Source: Flavobacterium hungaricum (GTDB lineage Bacteria; Bacteroidota; Bacteroidia; Flavobacteriales; Flavobacteriaceae). From it: a DNA stretch of 64,000 bases. The DNA lies in NCBI RefSeq assembly GCF_015182285.1, contig NZ_PRDM01000002.1:248001-312000 (forward strand), read 5' to 3'. Under the pieces are notes generated by a model. It was not told where the DNA came from and did no database searches. It saw nothing but the letters and a program-made list of their open reading frames with translations. Both the position numbers and the translations under genes were made by a program. Positions 1 to 9,045 of this stretch are shown here, one piece after another (position 1 is the first letter of the stretch; each line of letters opens with the position of its first letter).

Positions 1-344
1 GCAGATATACCACCGATAAATAAACCTTCAAATAGAGCATAACCTGGCGCTAAATAAGGTGAAAGATGAGGTTTAAAAGCAGCAACCAATACCAAAATAA
101 AACCAACAATAGCTCCTCCAATAGATGGAATAATCGGATTCATTCCGTTAAAAGCCATCCACCAAGTAACCATTGCACCAGCACATAAAATTAAAAACAA
201 AATCGCTGTTTTATTTATGGTTCCAGACAAAGTCATTTCCTGATTGTAATCAATAATCTGCGATCCGTTTGCTTCCGCTTTAGAAACTGCATTTGATGAA
301 AAACGCTTATCGCTTAAAAATGGATTTTTAGAATTAAAGTTCAT
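1..344 (-). CDS. Bax inhibitor-1/YccA-like membrane protein (N-terminal part)
   Basis: Partial gene: the reverse strand reads open from the ATG at 344 past base 1, giving 114 codons. The protein begins MNFNSKNPFLSDKRF, has a polar head of about 45 residues, then hydrophobic segments at about 45-65, 71-90 and from 100. The stretch APGYALFEGLFIGGIS matches the family pattern near the second helix pair of bacterial Bax-inhibitor-1/YccA proteins, multi-helix inner-membrane proteins with a proposed ion-leak or stress role. The function here is family inference. It is separated from the upstream nuo operon by that operon's terminator, so it probably has its own promoter in 345-450. A 9-bp hairpin (405-413 with 423-431) lies in that spacer. 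Confidence 0.75.
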   Translation of the reverse strand, partial: MNFNSKNPFLSDKRFSSNAVSKAEANGSQIIDYNQEMTLSGTINKTAILFLILCAGAMVTWWMAFNGMNPIIPSIGGAIVGFILVLVAAFKPHLSPYLAPGYALFEGLFIGGIS

Positions 345-449
345 AGTTTTAATAGGTTTAATTAAAGCCAAATATATGGAGTTTTTTTGAAGTGGAATTA
401 TAGGAGAGAAATTTTTAACATGAATTTCTCTTTGAAAAACAATCTTAAA

Positions 450-488
450 ATAAAAAATCCATCAAAAATTACTCTGATGGATTTTTGA
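450..488 (-). terminator. Terminator of the nuo operon
   Basis: A perfect 12-bp stem (453-464 with 475-486) has a 10-base loop. On the minus strand it is followed by a T-rich run. It lies 20 bases past the nuoN stop, so it closes the complex I operon; T runs on both sides would let it act in both directions. Confidence 0.85.
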
Positions 489-506
489 TATTGTATTTAG
501 TATATT

Positions 507-1898
507 TTATTTCAAAAGATCTAAAACTAATGAAGGGAATAAACCTAGAGCAATGTTTAATGCAATAGAAATAACTGCTGCTGCATAAATAAGAAATGGT
601 TTTCCTGTTCTTTCTTGGTTTGGTTCTTTCGAATACATAGCAAGAATTAGTTTGAAATAGTAACCTACACTTATAATAGAGTTGATAACAGCAACAATAA
701 CTAATCCGATATATCCTGCTTGAATTGTTTGGTTGAATAAGAATAACTTAGCAAAGAATCCAGAGAAAATCGGAATACCTGCCATAGATAATAAAGAAGC
801 TGTTAAGATTGCAGCCAACAATGGATTTGTTTTTCCTAAACCATGAAAATTTGTAATGTCTTCATTGTCATGATCTCTGCAAACATATAATATAACGCTA
901 AAAGCAGCAATTCCGGCTAAAGCATAAGCAGCAGTATAATATAATAAAACCCCGGCAGATGCAGAAACGGTCAATAAAGTCATTAACATGAAACCTGCAT
1001 GAGAAATCCCTGAGAATGCAAGCATACGTTTTACGTTTACTTGTCGCAATGCCATAATATTTCCAACAGACATAGAAGCAATTGAGAGGACCACAACGAT
1101 TATCTCAAATGTGTGCAATAAATCTTGATTTTCTAATGAAGAAATCAAGTTCAAACCAGAAACTAATTTAAATAGAGTCGCTATAGCTACAACTTTTGCA
1201 AGAGTACTCATTAATGCAGTTGTTAATGCTGGTGAACCTTCGTATACGTCTGGAGCCCAGAAGTGAAAAGGAACGGCAGCCACTTTAAACAACATGCCAA
1301 CAATCACTAAAATCATTCCGATTGGAAACCAGATTGGTAATTCTGCAGATAAAGAGCTTTCGCTTATTTCTAAGACATCAAAGCTTCCCATCGCACCATA
1401 AATCAAACAGATTCCGAATAAGATAATTCCAGAGGCAAAAGATCCCATTAAGAAATATTTCATACCCGCTTCGTTACTTTTTATGTTTAGACGATCACTC
1501 GCTGCTAAAACATAAAGCGCAATAGATAAGATCTCGATTCCTAAAAAGAACATGGCTAAGTTTCCAAAAGAAACCATTGCAACAGCTCCAGCTAATAAGA
1601 AAATTTTGATCGCAACAAAATCAGAGATTTTAGTTGGATGATTATGGTAAAAATTATGACTTAATGCTACTAGGAAAATAGTCAAAATAATAAACAAAGA
1701 TGAAAAAGCGGTAGAGAACTTACTCACCGTTATCATGTTGTTGTAATAACTTTGTTCCATTCCGAATTCGCAGAAATTTAGTGCCAGTACACCCAATAAA
1801 CCTAAAATGGTAAAAGGAATGATGGCTTTTCTTAAATTAAGAATTTCAAACAATAGGCAGAAAATACCCAATCCTGTTATAGCTATTAATGTATTCAT
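507..1898 (-). CDS. nuoN: NADH-quinone oxidoreductase subunit N
   Basis: Last gene of the complex I operon. The 463-residue protein is hydrophobic throughout, with about 14 predicted membrane helices, as in the antiporter-like subunits of the membrane arm that pump protons. The proton-channel core is visible: a helix with the conserved Glu in FFLGIEILSIALYVLA (about residue 120), a Lys in KVAAVPFHFWAPDVYEG (about 205-220), and a second Lys in STLAKVVAIATLFK. It starts at an ATG at 1898, 62 bases after nuoM. NuoN, NuoM and NuoL are paralogues; position and sequence place this one as N. Confidence 0.95.
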   Translation of the reverse strand: MNTLIAITGLGIFCLLFEILNLRKAIIPFTILGLLGVLALNFCEFGMEQSYYNNMITVSKFSTAFSSLFIILTIFLVALSHNFYHNHPTKISDFVAIKIFLLAGAVAMVSFGNLAMFFLGIEILSIALYVLAASDRLNIKSNEAGMKYFLMGSFASGIILFGICLIYGAMGSFDVLEISESSLSAELPIWFPIGMILVIVGMLFKVAAVPFHFWAPDVYEGSPALTTALMSTLAKVVAIATLFKLVSGLNLISSLENQDLLHTFEIIVVVLSIASMSVGNIMALRQVNVKRMLAFSGISHAGFMLMTLLTVSASAGVLLYYTAAYALAGIAAFSVILYVCRDHDNEDITNFHGLGKTNPLLAAILTASLLSMAGIPIFSGFFAKLFLFNQTIQAGYIGLVIVAVINSIISVGYYFKLILAMYSKEPNQERTGKPFLIYAAAVISIALNIALGLFPSLVLDLLK

Positions 1899-1960
1899 TT
1901 TTGTCTTTTTGAGTTAGGAGTCCGGTTGAAAACCAATCCTAATTTATTTTGTTTAAAATA

Positions 1961-3403
1961 TTAATTCTTATTGATTACCTGTAAAATGGTTTCTAAGCTT
2001 GGCGTAATCAAATCTGTAATTGGTTTTGGATAAAATCCGAAAAACAATAAAACAGCTATAATTACAGCAAAAGAAATTCCTTCGTTAAGAGAAACATCAG
2101 CAAAAGTTTTTGAATTTGTTTCGCCCAACATTACATGCTGGAACATTCTTAACATATAATAAGCTCCTAAAATAATAGTTGTTCCTCCTAGAACTGCAAA
2201 CCAAATATTGATTTGAGACAAGCTGTACAATACGGTAAATTCTCCAACAAAGTTAAATGTACTTGGCAAAGCAACAGATGCTAATACCAGGATTAAAAAC
2301 ATAGAAGTAAATTTTGGAGACTGGGTGCGAATACCGCCCATTTCTGCGATTTCTCTAGTTTCAAATCTTCTAAAAATTACTTCAGCAGCAAAGAACAACC
2401 CAACCACTACAAAACCGTGAGCGATCATTTGTAAAACCGCACCTCTTAGACCGTCAAGAGTCAAAGTATAGGATCCGGCAGCAATTAAACCAACGTGAGC
2501 AAGAGAAGAGTAAGCTAATAATTTTTTTAGATCATTTTGTCTTAAAGCTACAATCGAACCGTAAATTACACCAGCGATTCCTAGAGCAATAAATACATAC
2601 ATATATTCTTTTGCTGCTATTGGCGCCAGCGGCAATTGCCATCTGATAACGCTGTACAATCCCATTTTCAACATGATACCAGATAAAAGCATTGTTCCAA
2701 CAGTTGGAGCTTTTTGATATACATTTGCCTGCCAAGTATGGAAAGGAATAAGTGGAATTTTAATAGCATACGCTAAGAAGAAAGCCAAGAAAATCCAGAA
2801 TTGCTCGCAAGCAGATAAATTCAATTTATACAAATCTTCGATTAAGAAACTTCCGTTTGCTTTTTGAGATAAATAAATAAAAGCAGTTAACATAAACAAA
2901 GAACCAGCAAGTGTATAAATAAAGAATTTAACAACTGCTTTTCTGCGTTCTTCAGCATCGCCGTTACCCCAGATCAAAGCAATAAAGTAGATTGGAACAA
3001 GAGCTAACTCCCAGAAAATATAATATAAAAGACCATCAGAAGCCAAGAAAGTTCCTGTCATGGCAAAAGCCATAAATAAAATTAATCCGTAGAAAGCTTT
3101 TGCATTTTTATATTCATTTCCAAAAGAAGAGAATATAATAATAGGGGTCAAAGCAGCAGTTAATAAAACCATTGCCATTGCTAATCCATCTGCGTTTAAA
3201 GCAAAAGAAATTTTAGGCTGATTAATCCAGCTGGTAATCAAACTGATATTCTCACCAGCATTATAATTATTCAATAATAGAATTGAACATCCTAAAGCAG
3301 CTAAGCTAAAAAGCAAAGCGACTTTTGAAGATAGTTTGTCACCAGAAAAATAAGTGGCAAAGGCACCAATTAAAAGTATAATTAATATAGTAGAAACGTT
3401 CAT
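1961..3403 (-). CDS. nuoM: NADH-quinone oxidoreductase subunit M
   Basis: Antiporter-like membrane-arm subunit of complex I, 480 residues with about 14 helices. Characteristic blocks are LLYYIFWELALVPIYFI (conserved Glu in the fifth helix), AYAIKIPLIPFHTWQANVY (Lys plus the PFHTW motif) and LAYSSLAHVGLI. It lies 10 bases downstream of nuoL and 62 bases upstream of nuoN, in the usual L-M-N order. The start is the ATG at 3403, directly before a short N-terminal helix. Confidence 0.95.
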   Translation of the reverse strand: MNVSTILIILLIGAFATYFSGDKLSSKVALLFSLAALGCSILLLNNYNAGENISLITSWINQPKISFALNADGLAMAMVLLTAALTPIIIFSSFGNEYKNAKAFYGLILFMAFAMTGTFLASDGLLYYIFWELALVPIYFIALIWGNGDAEERRKAVVKFFIYTLAGSLFMLTAFIYLSQKANGSFLIEDLYKLNLSACEQFWIFLAFFLAYAIKIPLIPFHTWQANVYQKAPTVGTMLLSGIMLKMGLYSVIRWQLPLAPIAAKEYMYVFIALGIAGVIYGSIVALRQNDLKKLLAYSSLAHVGLIAAGSYTLTLDGLRGAVLQMIAHGFVVVGLFFAAEVIFRRFETREIAEMGGIRTQSPKFTSMFLILVLASVALPSTFNFVGEFTVLYSLSQINIWFAVLGGTTIILGAYYMLRMFQHVMLGETNSKTFADVSLNEGISFAVIIAVLLFFGFYPKPITDLITPSLETILQVINKN

Positions 3404-3413
3404 AGTTATAGTA

Positions 3414-5297
3414 TTATTGAGCTAAAAATATATAGGAAATAATGGCACACATTCCTAAAACAAAAACAAATAGATATAATCCGATACTTCCCGATTGTAA
3501 TTTTTTTCCTTGAAAAGCAATTTCATTCGTTACTTTACCCAATCCGAAAACAAGAGCAGATAAACCAGTTTCGATATAATCTCTAAAGAATTTAGACAAA
3601 GAATTGATTGGCTGTACAAACACTGCATCGTAAGCTTCGTCTACATAATATTTGTTGTACAAAACTTTGCTTAAACCAGTAATGTTTTCGTCAGATTCTG
3701 GAACATTATCTTGTTTAAAGTATTTAATGTAAGCAATTAAAATCCCTAATATTCCTCCAAGAACAGCAACACCCATTAGTGTGTATTCAGTTGTTCCTAA
3801 ATGATGTTCTTCACCAGCTGCTTTTGAAAAAAGAGGAGCGAGATATTCATTTAACCAACTGTTTCCAGGTAAGCTGATTAATCCGCCAAATGTTGCTAGA
3901 ATTGCTAAGATGATCAATGGAATAGTGATTAAAGAACCACTTTCGTGTAAATGATGTTTTTGTTCTTCGGTTCCTCTAAATTCTTTAAAGAAAGTTAAGA
4001 ACATTAATCTGAACATATAGAAAGCTGTCATGATAGACGCAATAGATCCAACAACGTATAATGAAATATTGTGGTGGAAAGCGGTCATTAAAATTTCGTC
4101 TTTAGAAAAGAATCCTGAGAAAAATGGCACACCGGAAATCGCTAATGAAGAAATCAACATCGTCCAGAAAGTAATTGGCATCGCTTTACGTAATCCTCCC
4201 ATTTTTCGCATATCCTGTTCACCGTGTAAGCCGTGAATAACAGAACCTGAGCCTAAGAATAAACAAGCTTTAAAGAAAGCATGCGTGATTACGTGGAAAA
4301 CAGCTACTTCGTAAGCTCCAAAGCCTAATGCTAGAAACATTAATCCTAATTGCGAAACAGTAGAATAAGCCAATACTTTTTTGATATCAGTCTGCACTAA
4401 ACCAATTGTTGCGGCAACCAATGAAGTTATACCCCCAATAATTGCAATAACATTTTGAACATCGTGAGCGGCGTCAAATACAAAATTTAATCTTGTTACC
4501 ATAAAGATACCAGCAGTAACCATCGTTGCTGCGTGAATCAATGCAGAAACAGGAGTTGGTCCCGCCATTGCATCTGGTAACCAAGTGTACAACGGAATTT
4601 GAGCAGATTTACCACAAGCCCCAATGAACAAACATAAAGCAGCTAAAGAAAGTAAAGGTGAATTTAAGTCCGATGCTCCAGCAACCGCTGTTTGTAAAGT
4701 TGCATAATCCAAAGTAGAGAACATTGAACCTATTATGAACATTCCGATCAAAAGGCCCAAATCTCCAATTCTGTTCATGATAAAAGCTTTTTTAGCAGCA
4801 TCATTGTAATTTTGGTTTTTATGCCAGAATCCAATTAACAGATAAGAACAAAGTCCAACACCTTCCCAACCGATAAATAATACTAATAAGTTACTTCCAA
4901 TTACAAGCGTAATCATAAAGAAAATAAACAGATTTAAATAGGCAAAAAACTTATGCATATTCTCATCATCGTGCATGTAACTGATAGAGTATAAGTGAAT
5001 CAATGATCCAATTCCTGTTACAAAAAGCAACCAAAGAACCGATAATTGATCTAATAAAAAGCCAAGATTGATTTTTAAATTACTGATTTGAATCCAGTCA
5101 AATAAAGTAACTTGAATTCCTTTTCCAGTAGAAGTAATTTGATTAAAAAGTAAAAGAGAAACAACAAAAGAAATTGCAACAGCAATAGTTCCGATTGCAC
5201 CAGAAACTGTTTTTCCTAAGCTTTTTCCAAAAAAGACATTTACCAGAAAACCTAGTAAAGGAGTTAAAACTAAAATTAAAGCTAAATTGGTATCCAT
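3414..5297 (-). CDS. nuoL: NADH-quinone oxidoreductase subunit L
   Basis: Largest antiporter-like subunit of complex I, 627 residues. The N-terminal block (LLTPLLGFLVN) and central proton-channel motifs are clear: LLVLFIGWEGVGLCSYLLIGFW (Glu near 144), KSAQIPLYTWLPDAMAGPTP (Lys near 230) and KVLAYSTVSQLGLMF. The last about 100 residues correspond to the lateral helix and terminal anchor that run along subunits M and N. Six bases separate it from nuoK. Confidence 0.95.
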   Translation of the reverse strand: MDTNLALILVLTPLLGFLVNVFFGKSLGKTVSGAIGTIAVAISFVVSLLLFNQITSTGKGIQVTLFDWIQISNLKINLGFLLDQLSVLWLLFVTGIGSLIHLYSISYMHDDENMHKFFAYLNLFIFFMITLVIGSNLLVLFIGWEGVGLCSYLLIGFWHKNQNYNDAAKKAFIMNRIGDLGLLIGMFIIGSMFSTLDYATLQTAVAGASDLNSPLLSLAALCLFIGACGKSAQIPLYTWLPDAMAGPTPVSALIHAATMVTAGIFMVTRLNFVFDAAHDVQNVIAIIGGITSLVAATIGLVQTDIKKVLAYSTVSQLGLMFLALGFGAYEVAVFHVITHAFFKACLFLGSGSVIHGLHGEQDMRKMGGLRKAMPITFWTMLISSLAISGVPFFSGFFSKDEILMTAFHHNISLYVVGSIASIMTAFYMFRLMFLTFFKEFRGTEEQKHHLHESGSLITIPLIILAILATFGGLISLPGNSWLNEYLAPLFSKAAGEEHHLGTTEYTLMGVAVLGGILGILIAYIKYFKQDNVPESDENITGLSKVLYNKYYVDEAYDAVFVQPINSLSKFFRDYIETGLSALVFGLGKVTNEIAFQGKKLQSGSIGLYLFVFVLGMCAIISYIFLAQ

Positions 5298-5303
5298 TTC
5301 TAA

Positions 5304-5624
5304 TTATCCTTTTAAATTTTTTAAACTATCGATACTAATTGAACCTAGATTTCTAAATATTGAAACTAAAATGGCCAATCCTACCGCAACTTCTGCCGCA
5401 GCAACTGCCATCGAGAAGAACACAAAAACCTGCCCTTGTGCATCTTGATGATAAGTTGAAAAAGCAACAAATAAAAGGTTAACTGCATTCAACATAATTT
5501 CGATAGACATGAAAACGATAATTGCATTTCGTCTGTACAATACACCAAAAATACCAATACAGAAAAGTACAACACTCAAAAAGATGTAATTTTCAATACC
5601 TATTTGATTTAATATATTACCCAT
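5304..5624 (-). CDS. nuoK: NADH-quinone oxidoreductase subunit K
   Basis: Small membrane subunit of complex I, 106 residues with three helices, a normal NuoK length. The second helix holds the conserved Glu in [19 protein letters not shown], and the third holds the second conserved Glu in [15 protein letters not shown]; both are part of the proton path next to the quinone module. The ATG shares one base with the stop of nuoJ (overlap at 5624), which points to translational coupling. Confidence 0.95.
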   Translation of the reverse strand: MGNILNQIGIENYIFLSVVLFCIGIFGVLYRRNAIIVFMSIEIMLNAVNLLFVAFSTYHQDAQGQVFVFFSMAVAAAEVAVGLAILVSIFRNLGSISIDSLKNLKG

Positions 5625-6166
5625 TATTTATTATTTAGTTTTTCTTTTTTAGACAATAGAACAGTTCCAATCATGGCAACCAAAAGTAAGATCGAAGCAA
5701 ACTCAAACGGAACCATGTATTCGTTCAATAATATTTTACCTAAAACCTGAATAGATTGGAAATCTTCTCCTGTAGAATCATAACCTCCAACAATTGGTTT
5801 AGAGTTGATAAATATTGTGATCAATACAATTACGATTAAACAGAAAGAAACGATAGCTCCAAGACGTGTAATTCTAGGTCGGTGAACTTCTCGCTGTTCG
5901 TTTAAGTTCATCAGCATTATTGTAAACAGGAAGAGAATCATAATCGCTCCCGAATAGACTATAATGTGTACAACGGCCAAAAATTGTGAATTCAATAATA
6001 AATAATGACCAGCAATTGAGAAGAAACAAATTACCAAATATATGGCACTGTGAATTGGGTTTCTGCTGAAAATTGTTAAGAAAGCAGTAATAACAGTAAT
6101 AAATGCTAAAAAGCAAAAGATAACTTGAACAGTTGTTGCGTGTGCAAAATCAGGAATATGTATCAT
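5624..6166 (-). CDS. nuoJ: NADH-quinone oxidoreductase subunit J
   Basis: Membrane subunit of complex I, 180 residues with five predicted helices. The third helix carries the NuoJ signature ([23 protein letters not shown]), whose pi-bulge region is thought to couple quinone chemistry to proton pumping. The start codon directly follows the nuoI stop with no gap, and the stop overlaps the nuoK start by one base, so I, J and K form a tightly coupled block. Confidence 0.94.
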   Translation of the reverse strand: MIHIPDFAHATTVQVIFCFLAFITVITAFLTIFSRNPIHSAIYLVICFFSIAGHYLLLNSQFLAVVHIIVYSGAIMILFLFTIMLMNLNEQREVHRPRITRLGAIVSFCLIVIVLITIFINSKPIVGGYDSTGEDFQSIQVLGKILLNEYMVPFEFASILLLVAMIGTVLLSKKEKLNNK

Positions 6167-6712
6167 TTAGTTAGCATTTTTAAGTTGAGCATTTTTCAAA
6201 GCCATTTCTAAAGGCATTACTAATTTATCTTTCCCGAAAATGAAATCTTCTCTTTCGTAACTAGCAGGAACCAAAACTTTAGAAGTGGTCAAATAGATAG
6301 CATCTTTTGGACAAGCTTCTTCACAAAGACCGCAGAAAATACAACGAAGCATGTTGATCTCATAGATTTCAGCATATTTCTCTTCTCTATACAAATGTTT
6401 TTCGTCAGATTTACGCTCAGCAGCTTTCATTGTGATAGCTTCTGCAGGGCAAGATAAAGCACATAGTCCGCATGCAGTACAGTTTTCGCGTCCTTGCTCA
6501 TCACGTTTCAACATATGTTGTCCGCGGTAAACGGGACTCATCGTACGAACTTGCTCCGGATAATGAATTGTAACTTTTTTTCTAAAAAGGTGTTTCAAAG
6601 TAATAATCAGACCTTTTACAATCGCCACAAGATACAATCGTTCAATAAAAGTCATGTCCTTATTAGAGACAACTTTTTTTCTACCCGATAATGAAATAGT
6701 TTCTATTGACAT
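6167..6712 (-). CDS. nuoI: NADH-quinone oxidoreductase subunit I (two 4Fe-4S clusters)
   Basis: Ferredoxin-like subunit of the peripheral arm, 181 residues. Two complete CxxCxxCxxxCP motifs are present, CTACGLCALSCP (about 80-91) and CIFCGLCEEACP (about 124-135). They bind clusters N6a and N6b, which hand electrons to NuoB. The family's amphipathic N-terminal helix precedes them. It lies 168 bases downstream of nuoH; that gap holds a structured repeat (6785-6865), the largest interruption in this half of the operon. Confidence 0.95.
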   Translation of the reverse strand: MSIETISLSGRKKVVSNKDMTFIERLYLVAIVKGLIITLKHLFRKKVTIHYPEQVRTMSPVYRGQHMLKRDEQGRENCTACGLCALSCPAEAITMKAAERKSDEKHLYREEKYAEIYEINMLRCIFCGLCEEACPKDAIYLTTSKVLVPASYEREDFIFGKDKLVMPLEMALKNAQLKNAN

Positions 6713-6784
6713 TTTTACTATTATAGTTTATGATTTACAATTTGAGATCAATCAAATTTAAAATCTATTTTATTTTTTACTTGA

Positions 6785-6865
6785 ATCCCGATCCTATCAG
6801 GACTTTATCCGCTGTATTTTTATTTTTTAATGAAAAAAATAAAAAGATGTCGCTTCTACGGGGCT
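6785..6865 (-). repeat. Structured intergenic repeat, copy 1 (AGCCC...AGCG.CATC-hairpin-TACAGCGGA)
   Basis: Read on the minus strand, this begins AGCCCCGTAGAAGCGACATC, continues into a perfect 12-bp A/T stem with a 5-base loop (6817-6828 with 6834-6845 on plus), then TACAGCGGATAAAGTCCTGAT. The flanks match the element at 46231-46305, but the stem sequence differs completely while pairing is kept, which suggests selection on structure. It sits between nuoI and nuoH. From memory, similar elements recur in Flavobacterium intergenic DNA; the function is unknown. Confidence 0.7.
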
Positions 6866-6880
6866 ATTGCTCTACGATTC

Positions 6881-7933
6881 TTAAAATCCTAAAGCTGCTG
6901 CGATATCGTGTCTTAAAATAACAGCTCCCGTAATCATGATATTAACAATCGAAAGTGGAATTAAAATTCTCCATCCTAAGTTCATTAATTGGTCATATCT
7001 AAATCTTGGAATCGTCCAACGTACCCACATATAGAAAAATATGAAGAAACATATTTTTACAAACAATACCGCAATTCCTAATAAGTTAGCTGTATTTACA
7101 CCAACATTTTCTACCATCCATTGCATTCCTGGATAATTGTATCCTCCAAAGAACAGCACAGAAATAATAGTTGCAGAAGTAAACATACTCGCGTATTCAG
7201 CAAATAAATAGAATCCCATTTTCATTGATGAATATTCGGTATGATAACCTCCAATTAACTCACTCTCACATTCTGCTAAATCAAAAGGAGTTCTGTTTGT
7301 TTCTGCAAATGAACAGATTAAGAAAATTAAAAAAGATAAAGGCTGATAGAAAACATTCCAATTCATCCCTTGCTGCTGTAATGACATTTCTTTTAAGCTC
7401 ATTGTTCCAGTCATCATCAATAAAGCAATCATTGATAATCCCATTGCAACTTCGTAAGAAACCATTTGAGAAGCTGCACGAATAGCTCCCATTAAAGAGA
7501 ATTTATTGTTAGAAGCCCAGCCACCAATCATGATGCCGTAAACTCCAACAGAAAGTACTCCGAAAATGTATAATAAAGCAATATTTACATCAGTTGCCTG
7601 AAGAATAATATCTCTTCCAAAAAGGTGTAGTCTATCTCCCCACGGAATTACAGCACTTGTCATTAAAGCTGTACTCATTGCAATTGCGGGACCTACAACA
7701 AATAAAAATCTATTTGGTGTATTTGGGAAAAATTCTTCTTTCGAGAATAATTTCATACCGTCTGCAAGCGGCTGTAATAAACCTCCCCATCCAGCACGGT
7801 TTGGACCAACACGATCCTGAAGGAAAGCAGCAACTTTACGTTCTGCCCAAGTAGAATACATGGCCATAATCATGGTTATCGCAAAAACGACAACAATAAC
7901 AACACTCTTTTCTATAATAAATGCACTTTCCAT
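6881..7933 (-). CDS. nuoH: NADH-quinone oxidoreductase subunit H
   Basis: Membrane subunit that forms the quinone chamber at the joint of the two arms of complex I; 350 residues, eight to nine helices. Signature blocks are WAERKVAAFLQDRVGPNRAG (about 29-48) and the charged loop ETNRTPFDLAECESELIGGY (about 210-230), which lines the quinone cavity and the proton entry channel. The C-terminal FVKICFFIFFYMWVRWTIPRF is also typical. The start ATG is 3 bases after the nuoG stop. Confidence 0.95.
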   Translation of the reverse strand: MESAFIIEKSVVIVVVFAITMIMAMYSTWAERKVAAFLQDRVGPNRAGWGGLLQPLADGMKLFSKEEFFPNTPNRFLFVVGPAIAMSTALMTSAVIPWGDRLHLFGRDIILQATDVNIALLYIFGVLSVGVYGIMIGGWASNNKFSLMGAIRAASQMVSYEVAMGLSMIALLMMTGTMSLKEMSLQQQGMNWNVFYQPLSFLIFLICSFAETNRTPFDLAECESELIGGYHTEYSSMKMGFYLFAEYASMFTSATIISVLFFGGYNYPGMQWMVENVGVNTANLLGIAVLFVKICFFIFFYMWVRWTIPRFRYDQLMNLGWRILIPLSIVNIMITGAVILRHDIAAALGF

Positions 7934-7936
7934 TTC

Positions 7937-8965
7937 TTATTTTTTATCGTTTGTAGTTAATGGAATTGATGCCATACTGATTTTTTTACGGTCAATATCT
8001 CTACCCAAAAGAATGTTCTTCTCGGTATCGATTTCAACTTTCTCTAATTTTTGAGTATAATTATTTTGGTTGATTACAGAATCTTTTTCAAATTCTCTTG
8101 GTCCCTCAATAACCCAATCCTTAACATCTTTGTGATCAAAACGACAGCTGTTGCAGATAAATTCTTCAACTTCGTGATACTCATCTTTGCGACCTGTAAC
8201 ACGTTGAATTTCTCCACCAAACATCCAAACGGTAGTTTTACCGCAACATCCTGGAGTTGTACATTCTCTGTGCGCGTTGTAAGGTTTGTTAAACCAAACT
8301 CTTGATTTAAAACGGAAAGTTTTATCTGTTAAAGCTCCTACTGGACAAACATCGATCATGTTTCCAGAGAACTCATTTGTAATGGCTTTAGAAATACAAG
8401 TCGAAATATTAGCGTGGTCTCCACGATCTAATACTCCGTGAACTCTATTGTCTGTTAATTGATCTGCAACCTGTACACACCTTTGGCAAAGAATACAACG
8501 GTTCATGTGCAGTTGTATATTTGGCCCAATATCTTCTGGTTCAAATGTTCTTTTTTCTTCAATGTAACGTGACTTCGGATTTCCGTGTTCGAAACTTAAA
8601 TTCTGCAAATCACACTCACCAGCCTGATCACAAATAGGGCAGTCTAATGGATGGTTGATTAATAAAAATTCTGTTACAGATTTACGAGCTTCCGTTACTC
8701 TTGCAGACGATTTGCTGTTCACTTCCATACCGTCCATACATCCTGTTACACAAGATGCCATTAATTTCGGCATTGGTCTCGGGTCAGCTTCACTACCTTT
8801 AGAAACTTCAACTAAACAACAACGACATTTACCGCCGCTGCCTTTTAATTTTGAGTAATAGCACATGGCTGGCGGAACAAGATCTCCTCCAATCATACGT
8901 GCAGCCTGCAGGATCGTTGTTCCTGGTTCTACGTCTATACTTTGACCGTCTATGGTTACTTTCAT
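7937..8965 (-). CDS. nuoG: NADH-quinone oxidoreductase subunit G, short form
   Basis: Iron-sulfur subunit of the NADH module, only 342 residues. Family members elsewhere are usually about 690-900 because they add a molybdopterin-oxidoreductase-like domain, which is absent here. Visible sites: the N-terminal 2Fe-2S ferredoxin fold (PAMCYYS...GGKCRCCLVEV, about 34-53), the His-Cys cluster motif HPLDCPICDQAGECDL, the 4Fe-4S motif NRCILCQRC with distal CPVG, and further CTTPGCC and CNSC pairs. The short form is, to my knowledge, common in Flavobacteriia, so I read it as lineage-typical rather than truncated. It lies directly upstream of nuoH. Confidence 0.9.
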   Translation of the reverse strand: MKVTIDGQSIDVEPGTTILQAARMIGGDLVPPAMCYYSKLKGSGGKCRCCLVEVSKGSEADPRPMPKLMASCVTGCMDGMEVNSKSSARVTEARKSVTEFLLINHPLDCPICDQAGECDLQNLSFEHGNPKSRYIEEKRTFEPEDIGPNIQLHMNRCILCQRCVQVADQLTDNRVHGVLDRGDHANISTCISKAITNEFSGNMIDVCPVGALTDKTFRFKSRVWFNKPYNAHRECTTPGCCGKTTVWMFGGEIQRVTGRKDEYHEVEEFICNSCRFDHKDVKDWVIEGPREFEKDSVINQNNYTQKLEKVEIDTEKNILLGRDIDRKKISMASIPLTTNDKK

Positions 8966-8984
8966 CTCTTTATTTTGTTTTTTT

Positions 8985-9044
8985 AGTTTCAGGTTTAAAG
9001 TTTCAGGTTGAACTTGAAACTAAAAAAACTTGAAACTTGAAACT
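8985..9044. repeat. 7-base degenerate repeat array between nuoF and nuoG
   Basis: The spacer reads in steps of seven: AGTTTCA, GGTTTAA, AGTTTCA, GGTTGAA, CTTGAAA, then AACTTGA twice. The two halves are partly complementary (GTTTCA against TGAAAC), so the mRNA can fold here. The same AACTTGA unit recurs between sucA and sucB (26871-26914). Confidence 0.65.
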
Positions 9045-9045
9045 A

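Noticed and set aside
405..431. 9-bp hairpin upstream of the Bax inhibitor-like gene as a terminator or riboswitch
   Set aside because: No T run and too short for a riboswitch; left as a possible leader hairpin only.
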